Shown here piece by piece: positions 57,108-64,000 of a stretch of DNA of 64,000 nucleotides; the first letter of the stretch is position 1; each line of letters starts with the position of its first letter. Origin of the DNA: Przewalskia tangutica. Its lineage: Eukaryota; Streptophyta; Magnoliopsida; Solanales; Solanaceae. The translations under genes were made by a program, and so were the position numbers. Location of the stretch: assembly GCA_029844215.1 (NCBI GenBank), contig CM056728.1, forward strand, positions 62,659,789 to 62,723,788, given 5' to 3'. The notes under the pieces are model-generated. The model saw only the letters and a program-made list of their open reading frames with translations, ran no database searches and was not told where the DNA came from.

Positions 57108-58395
57108 ATGCCTCTGCGCAAGCCAACCAGGGCCCAGAAGGGCAAGGCAACAGAGGGAGCTGCGAGTAGAGCACATAGGGTTACCAGGGCACAGGCCCAG
57201 TCCTTACCTGAGGTGGTACTTCAGATGGGGAGTTCTGCGACGCCGTTAGCCCCAAAGAGAGTTTAGTGGCAGCAATAGCTATCGATGCCACGATACCGAG
57301 TCTCCGCCCACCACTGTGAGCCGAGGATATGAGTTACAAGGAGATGGCCCAGTTACTAGCTAGGCTTGTGGCGAGGGATGAGGACAGACGTGAGGCAGCG
57401 GTTCCGGTAATACCAGTGGTTCACCCTAGATCCGATAGTTGGAGACTTCGGGACTTCTTGAGTTGCAGTACCACGAGTTCTATGGATCGAGACCGAGGAA
57501 GATCCTCGTGAGTTTATTCGACACCGCAGGATCATGAAAGTGATCAAGGCCTCGAGACAGTCGGTGGTACTAGGTTCACATCGGCCGCGTGATACCGCAA
57601 TGATCGGGTTTGATTCGTGAGCTGCCCCGGGAGAGCATGCACTTCCACCGTATGGCACGAAGTTCTCGAGGCATTTCTTACACACTTCGCCCTCGCAGAT
57701 GAGAGCTTCGCGATAGATTTATGATGTTAAGGCGTAAGCGCGACGGTTCGGGAATACAAGATGTAGTTTGACTCGTTGGCTCGTTATGTCCCCGCTTTAG
57801 TGGCAGACATGGAGGTTAGAGTGCACCCATATGTCACAGGAGTTGACGTTGATCTAGCAGAGAGTTGTACAGGAGTAGCTCTTCAGTCGGGCATGGACAT
57901 TGCCCGTATACGTGCTTACGCGAGGGATTGAGAACGTAGAGACCGACGTAGGACCGAGATCAGCATAAGAGGCTGTAAAATAGCAGTGGTCCTTCAGAAC
58001 TCAGAGACAGACCGCCAAAGAAGAGCTAGTTATACACCTCCGCCAGTACAGAGTGGTCTTCCACGCCTTCGTGGCATCCAGGTATTCGTGAGCGGTCGAG
58101 CTCCTGTGTTTCAGATTTTCCGGGGAGTAGGAGTACTCGCCGGATGAGGCCACCCGTATCTCAGTGTGGCCGTTGTGGTAAAACCCATAGGGGGGAATGT
58201 CATGGTGTTCAGAGGGCTTGTTTTACATGCGGCCAGCAGGGCCATTTTGCGAGAAATTGTCCGACCAGAGGTAGCACGGATGTGGAGACTCATCCTACGG
58301 GATCAGTTGCGGGTTCTTCGCCTTCAATAGCTAGGCAGGATGTTCATACACCGGCAGGCCACGGCAGGGGTCGCGGTGAGAGTTCCCAGTTTTAG
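57108..58395 (+). pseudogene. gag: E1 gag, frameshifted, with two zinc knuckles
   Basis: The start ATG at 57108 reads MPLRKPTRAQKGKATEGAA. Frame 57329-57511 contains MSYKEMAQLLARLVARDEDRR and DSWRLRDFLSCSTTS. Later blocks (SLARYVPALVADMEVR near 57775; TGVDVDLAESC near 57840) are in other frames. The last frame, from 58144 to the stop at 58393-58395, has CGRCGKTHRGEC, the CCHC knuckle CFTCGQQGHFARNC, and a Ser/Gly/Arg-rich tail ending GHGRGRGESSQF. That tail is about 35 residues longer after the knuckle than the shared part of unit A and probably shows the older gag end. No protease follows. Confidence 0.88.
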
Positions 58396-59329
58396 CGGTC
58401 CTTTGAACCGCCTATTTGATTTTCAGGTATATCCTTAACCCTCTAGAGACTAGTATGTATTGATGATATGATGATGTGTTAAGTGTTATGTTCGGATAGC
58501 ATTGTGTTAAAATGTGATTTAGAAGCCTGGTTAGTGAAAAGGGTAAGTCTGGGGATGAGAAAATTTTGAACCTTAGAATTTATAACAGTTGAGACCTTAG
58601 ATGTAAGGCCGTCTTGAGTAAAAGATTTTACGGTTAGTCTTTGTCGAAGTACTTGGTATGCGTAAACTGAATTTGTGCGATAATCCCATGGGTAGTTTGA
58701 GATAGAAGTGGTAGCTTTCATGACGTGAATTAGTAAGATTGTTCCGGATCGGGGAACGAGAGAGTTTGGCGCGATAATGGGTCGGGTTGAGGCCATATTG
58801 CGGGTCAACCCGCAGCCCAAAATGAAGTGAGGTAAATTTGAGGTGGTCCCGCTAGGTGATGGGGTCACGAGGGTGCAAGGCCCAAGTTTAGATAACTATC
58901 GTACGAGTTCGCGGATGTGTTCAACCAGAATCGGATTGCGAAGGCCGGGAATGGCCTTAAAGGAATGTGAGGCTAGTAAGATGACCAAGTTTGGAAGTAG
59001 TAACTCGAAGGTTTTGGAAACTAAAGCAATGACAGAAGTATGGTACGTGTACTAAAAAGAGTTTGGGTGTTCGAGAAAGGTACGACGAGTAAGGGAAGAA
59101 ATGAACATGTGTTAAGAGAACGGAAGTGATCATTTTGTGAAGTAACGAGGTGAAGAAAGTATCCTTTAGACCATGGGTGGAAGCTTTTGTGACGTTAGAG
59201 GTGATTCCTCGTTGGCTTGGATTAGAGTTTTGCGCATGTGTTATATTATAGCCAGGTGTGGCATAATTGGTTTTGTAAGTATAGTAGTGAAGACTATACC
59301 GGCGCGTGTAGGTTTTGAGACTTAGAAGG
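58396..59329 (+). other. Non-coding module of E1 between gag and PPT
   Basis: About 930 bp, homologous to the array modules from AGGTATATCCTTAACCC (about 58425) on, with the same landmarks (GAGACCTTAGATGTAAGGCC, GGGTTGAGGCC, GGGTCACGAGGGTGC). It begins just after TTTTCAG, where unit A has TTACAG at the same point. No protein and no pol motif are seen. Confidence 0.75.
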
Positions 59330-59364
59330 AACATTCGGGACGAATGTTTCTAAGGGGGGAAGAA
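59330..59364 (+). promoter_or_regulatory. E1 pre-PPT hairpin and polypurine tract
   Basis: Perfect AACATTCG-GGA-CGAATGTT (59330-59348), then AAGGGGGGAAGAA (59352-59364) before the 3' LTR. Confidence 0.9.
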
Positions 59365-60873
59365 TGTTACACCCCGTAGTTCCAGGTTATGTATATGAGG
59401 ACGTACGTGCGAGAATACGACATTAAAATTGAAAGGAAGAAAGATATGATTTTTTTTTCGACGGAAAAGTTTTCGAGCTTCGTGAAGGAAAAAGGTTTAT
59501 TATTGAGAATTGGATTCTCAACTTTGGTATTTAAGACTTTAAGAATTTATAAGAATTTTGGAATCTATTTTTACGGATTTGGTTATGTGGGGCCCACCCG
59601 AGGAATTTTACGTTTTGTGGGGCCCACGAGGGTTACAGAATTTTATGGACGAATGGGAGGGCGACACGTGGCACCTCCCCCACATAGCCTTGGACGAAAT
59701 TATGCAGGGATAGAATGGTCATTTGACCATTGTGGATGATAAGTCTTCAAGCTTGAGAATATTGACCAAGTCAACTTGTCCACTTGGCTATTATCCATGT
59801 GTTCTTCATCCTAGCCACACATTTGTAATAATCTTGACCCTCCATTGTGTTATATATACCCAACTAGTGCAAGACTAGCTCTTTAACACTTAGAAAAATT
59901 GTCACACATTTTGTTCTCCAAGAAAGAGCTCTCGGGTTTGGTCCCTCTCTCACTAAAAAAATTTGTAGTTTTGATCCATTATTCACAAGACTTAAACCCA
60001 AGGTCCCTAAGGGTATTGTAAGGTTATCTCAATAGAAAGATCCCAGAAAAGTGGCGTTTTCGTATTAGTCGCAAGGCGGAAACTTAAGGAGTTCTTCAAC
60101 TTTGAAGTTGGAACTTGAAGATGAGTTCTTCATAGGCTTCTAAGGAGTGCTTGGAGAGGATTGGAACATAAGGAAAGGAGCTAAGAATTGCTAAGGAACA
60201 ACTTTGAATCTTGGATATTTTAAGGGCTTGTAAAGGTATAATCTTGTCGTTTTAGTAATTAAGATTACTTATTGTTGTAGCTATGGATATTAGCAAGCAT
60301 GAGGTATTTAGTTATGAAGTTGATAAGTGTTATGGATATTGGAACTCTAATCCGAAAACTAGCATGTTTAGCCCTTAAGATTACAATTCGATTTGAGTAT
60401 TAGTATAAGTTGTCACATGTGTTATATAAAGAAGGAAATTGTAGTTGTTGAAGTGTTTATGACTATATAACATGTTTGACCCAAGAACTTGAATTGGAAA
60501 AGAATCGGAAGATTTTATGTTGTTGCACCTATTAGCCGAGAATTGCATTGTATTGTGGACTTATTGGTAGTAATTGTGGGGCGGAATTTTACACGTGTTG
60601 TAAGGTGTGTAATCCCCTTTGTATTTGCTGAATTGATTGAGCCTTAAATGTGGCGTTTGGTTATTGAATTCAGCCTTGAAAAAGGTGGCAAAGTATGTAG
60701 AAACAAAGGAAGTGCTGCCCGATTTTCCGTAGAATTTAGTGACCTTGTACTTAGAATATTCTACGAAGAGAACTAGAAGTTGATAGATGTGTTGTGGTTG
60801 TTATAGGTGGAAGTACTACGAGTAGCGTATTCTACTTGAAGGGTGGAAAAGGCTAGCAAGGGTATAGTACTTT
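59365..60873 (+). mobile_element. E1 3' LTR, truncated by E3
   Basis: Starts TGTTACACCCCGTAGTTCC and matches 3442-4499 plus the start of 54103-56901, proving that 4500-54102 is an insertion. It is cut at 60873 (TATAGTACTTT), where the E3 LTR begins; in the 5' LTR the sequence continues TATAGTACTTTGGAGC. The rest lies outside the window. Confidence 0.92.
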
Positions 60874-63489
60874 TGTTATACCCTGTAGTTCCAGAGTATG
60901 AATGTGAGGACGTGCGTACGAATGTATAAGCCCTAATTAGGTTAAGGATGAAAGATTTGTTTTCCAACGGAAAATATTCCGAACCTTGTGAAGGAAATTT
61001 TACGTTTTTAATATTTTAACCAATTACGGATTTTTCCGAGAGACGAAATATTTTGGACCAATAGGAGGGCGACATGTGTCACCCCTAGGAACCCATGTTG
61101 GATGAAAATTTAGGGACAAGTGGCCAAGGCAAGTGGCCAAGTCTTGCTAGATATTTGTTGGGCAAGTGGGCAAGAGGGACCCACACAAACACATGTCCCC
61201 AATCTACACCATACACATGCTTCTATCCTAGCCCTTGGTTGTCCTATATAAACCCCTCTAGTTGATGAAATCTTCCACACTTAGTATATTTCAAGACTTG
61301 AAAAATATTCTTTCTCTCCCTTTCACTTGTTCTCTTCCAACACCCCTTTGTCTTGAGAAATTGTTGTCCATTAATTCTTAAACTTCTAAGTGTTCTTCCT
61401 TGTTGTATTAGGAAGATTAGTAGCCAAGAGTTAGAAAATATTTCACACCCCTAGCCCCTAAAACTACCCCTTGGCCGAGAGCTTGCAAGTGTGGAACCTT
61501 AGTGTTCTTCACTTTTTGGAGTTAATCCTTGAAGAGAAGTTGGTTAGGAGCTTCTTAGGGTGACTTGTGGTGGATTGGAACATAAAGATTTAGAGCTAAA
61601 ACTTGCTTAGGAGCGACTTTAAGAACTTGGATATTTTTGGGCTATTTGAGGTAGTGAACCTTAACCTCTTTGTGAAGTTGATTATTATACATATATTATA
61701 ACTATATTATGGAGTATAATATATGGAGTAAGGTTTGGAAAGATTTGGATCTTGTTAACTTGTTAAATGGAGAAATTGGCATTTAGCCATTAAAATGATA
61801 AAAAAATGTATCCATTACTTGCTAAGAAGTTAATAACAAAGTAACTATAACTTATATTAAGATTGGAATATAAGTTGGAAGACTAATGAAGTAATTGGAT
61901 AAGTAATATTGTAAAAATTGGCCAAGGACCCCAACTTAAGGACTGTATTTACTTTGGACTGTATTTACTTTGGACTGTATTTACATTGTTGTTAAGGGGA
62001 AGATTGTTAATCGCATTCTGTTTGGGCGTGTGATCCCCTTCTTTATTTATTGTTGTTGTTAAGGGGAAGATTGTTAATCGCGTTCCGTTTGGGCGTGTGA
62101 TCCCCTTCTTTATTTATTGTTGTTAAGGGAAGATTGTTAATCGCGTTAGTTTGGGCGTGATCCCCTTCTTTAAATTTCGAATTATTGCACCTTAAATTTA
62201 GTATGTTAATTACGGTTATCGCCTTGTAAGAGATGGAAAAGTGAGTAGAAACGGGAAGTCGCCAATTTTCTCGTAGAATAAGAGATCTTACTTAGAAGAA
62301 TCCTACGAAACTAGAAGTTGATAAGCGTATTTTGACTATTATAGGTTGACACTGCGCGCGACATATTCGACTCGGCAAGTGGATTGAGTAGGAGGTATGT
62401 GATTCTTCCTATCCCTTCGAGCATGATATTTGTGAAATATATATAGCAGTAGACATACGTGTGTTAACTAAAGTTGGTTTCACTTTGATGTCTTTTGACT
62501 TGAGTTTTAAATAATAAGAATCTTGAATATTTCAAAAGAGTTATGAATCATTTTTGAAGAAAAGTAATACTTGGTTTTAAAAGCTTAAGTGTTATACTAG
62601 CTTTATGGGAAGTTAGGTATAACGACTTAAGAAAGATAAAAGGAACGTTTACTTATTTGTTTATAAAAGCCTTGTAAAGATTTACGAAGGTGTGGTAAGT
62701 TGGTTTGGTAAGTAAACATGTTATGATGGTACTGTTAGTATCTTGTGACGTTTGTGTAAGGGGTTTTCTTGTTGCTTATGTTGTTTAACGATAAGCCCGT
62801 TGTCTTGGTATTATATAACTTACCCCCGACTTGTTACGAGCCGGGTTAGCTACCCCGATGCGAGGAATACCTCACGCGTCCATGTGACATATGCGAGTCT
62901 GCGGAGTTTCGGGATGATCACTCCGGTGTGTTACACCGATGCGAGGAATACCTACGCGGTCCATGTGGCTACGCGATCGCGAGTCGAGGTTGATGCCACG
63001 GATAGCTACCCCGTCGCGGTGAGTACTCATGCGGTCCGAGGACCTACGCGACTACTGTAGTCCGTGATTAGGCTCGCATAATGATACTACGGGCGATTGA
63101 CCTTGCTTGATCATTAGCACCTAGAAAAGACCGGTTATGTTACATCTATTTTGCTCTTGTTTACGCTTTGGGCACTATATGCGCTTAAATTGGGTTGTTT
63201 CGCATATATTTGTGAATTGGTTTTAAAATGTTATAATTTCGTTTGATGCTACGATTTCACATACTTGATACTGTTAGATCGACCTTCGGCTGCGTTCATG
63301 CCGCAGTAGAGGTACTCGCTTGTTGATCCTCGCTCCTAGATCACCGCTCGCTGGGAAAGCCGTTTCTCCGGAGGCTTATCTTTTGGGTATGATTTTCCCT
63401 GTCACTGTAGATTTGTGTACATTCAGGGGTATGGCGGGGCCCTGTCCCGTCATAGTTGTTTACATTCTTAGAGGTCTATAGTCCTGTTG
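60874..63489 (+). mobile_element. E3 LTR, left end of another element, interrupted by M2
   Basis: Starts TGTTATACCCTGTAGTTCC, like the other LTR starts here. It contains GACATGTGTC (about 61070), TATATAAA at 61245-61252, a triplicated stem-loop (61985-62175), and the terminal landmarks GGAGGCTTATC and GTATGGCGGGGCCCTGTCCC found near the 3' end of the other LTRs. It is cut at 63489, before its expected GGGTCGTGACA end, by a minus-strand LTR. Confidence 0.85.
61936..62175 (+). repeat. Tandem repeats in E3 LTR: short 17-mers, then three stem-loop units
   Basis: First, about three copies of GGACTGTATTTACTTT at 61940-61987. Then three units of about 60-64 bp starting TTGTTAAGGGGAAGATTG and containing AATCGC...GGGCGTGTGATCCCC, at about 61988, 62052 and 62117. 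The third unit is shortened by small gaps. Confidence 0.85.
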
Positions 63490-64000
63490 TGTCACGACCC
63501 GAACCCGGGCCCGTGACTGGTGCCTTACCCCGGGCACCCAAGTAGCCATACATCAGAGTAATCAGCGGAATATAAAACAAGACATGAATAAAGTGAAGTG
63601 TAAAACAGTTATTCAGGAAAACTTGCCTCATGGCATATATATATATCAACTAGAACAGCTTATATCCCTTTTTACAATTCTGCCCACAAGATTACTGCAC
63701 CTCTAAGAATGATACGACAACAACGGCGATGGCCCGCCATACCCCGAATGTAAGTACCTACTACGACAGGGACTATACCATCGATAAGCCTCCGAGGAAC
63801 GAGCTTCCCAAACGCCGAATCGTGACCCTAAGAGCGAGGATCAACGATCGGTGTACTCTACCGCAGATGAACGCAGCTCGGCGAGGTCAAGACAACAGTA
63901 CCAAGTATGTGAATCAAAATATCAGAATGAAATCATAGCGCCTATATAAAACAGGAGACATGTATGATAACCAAACTACAGTTTACAATAAATAAGTAGT
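63490..64000 (-). mobile_element. M2: end of a minus-strand LTR, runs off the window
   Basis: Begins TGTCACGACCCG, the reverse complement of the CGGGTCGTGACA end seen in the plus-strand LTRs. It continues with the reverse complement of typical LTR 3' landmarks (GGGTGCCCGGGGTAAGGCACC, GGAGGCTTATC). Only about 0.5 kb is visible. Whether it is a solo LTR or part of a full element cannot be told. Confidence 0.82.

Overview
The window is plant nuclear heterochromatin made almost entirely of nested Ty3/gypsy LTR retrotransposons of the chromovirus type. No host gene, rRNA, tRNA or CRISPR array is supported. The evidence is an initiator-Met tRNA primer-binding site (TGGTATCAGAGC) after each complete LTR whose start and end are visible, TG...CA LTRs, polypurine tracts (PPT), CCHC gag, RT with FIDD, DHKS-type RNase H, integrase, and a C-terminal chromodomain-like end (KVLW...WEAE...YPHLF). 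These features and the pol wording resemble chromoviruses I know from Solanaceae. That taxonomic guess is inference only.

Layout: (1) 1-3441 is the 3' end of an old element E0 (broken pol, PPT, truncated 3' LTR). (2) Element E1 begins at 3442. Its 5' LTR is split, 3442-4499 and 54103-56901, followed by PBS, gag (57108-58395), a non-coding stretch, PPT and a 3' LTR cut off at 60873. (3) Inside the E1 5' LTR sits a 49.6-kb insertion, 4500-54102, flanked by the 5-bp duplication TGTTA. It is not one normal element but LTR1-gag-LTR2-gag-LTR3-gag-LTR4, a tandem array sharing LTRs. (4) The array was then invaded by M1 (11228-20216, minus strand, in the first gag) and by Q (38583-47964, plus strand, in LTR3; it carries gag, protease, RT, RNase H and integrase). 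(5) LTR1, LTR2 and LTR3, but not LTR4, carry the same ~2.98-kb solo LTR at the same site. (6) 60874-63489 is an LTR of another element, E3, itself cut by a minus-strand LTR, M2, running off the window.

The main result is the array. LTR2 and LTR3 each begin with a ~1-kb LTR4-type segment joined to position 11 of an LTR1-type LTR. That is the mark of an off-register unequal recombination between the two LTRs of one original insertion, followed by a further in-register round. All array units, E1 and M1 are gag-only. Pol is replaced by a related ~0.75-0.93-kb non-coding module, so these are non-autonomous (TR-GAG-like) elements that would need pol from a relative such as Q or E0.

Many coding breaks look like consensus error rather than decay. 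Near-identical copies differ by small losses concentrated at CTGG/CCGG/CAGGG-type (CHG) sites, and the boundaries between clean and corrupted tracts are abrupt. Frameshift counts should be read with that in mind.
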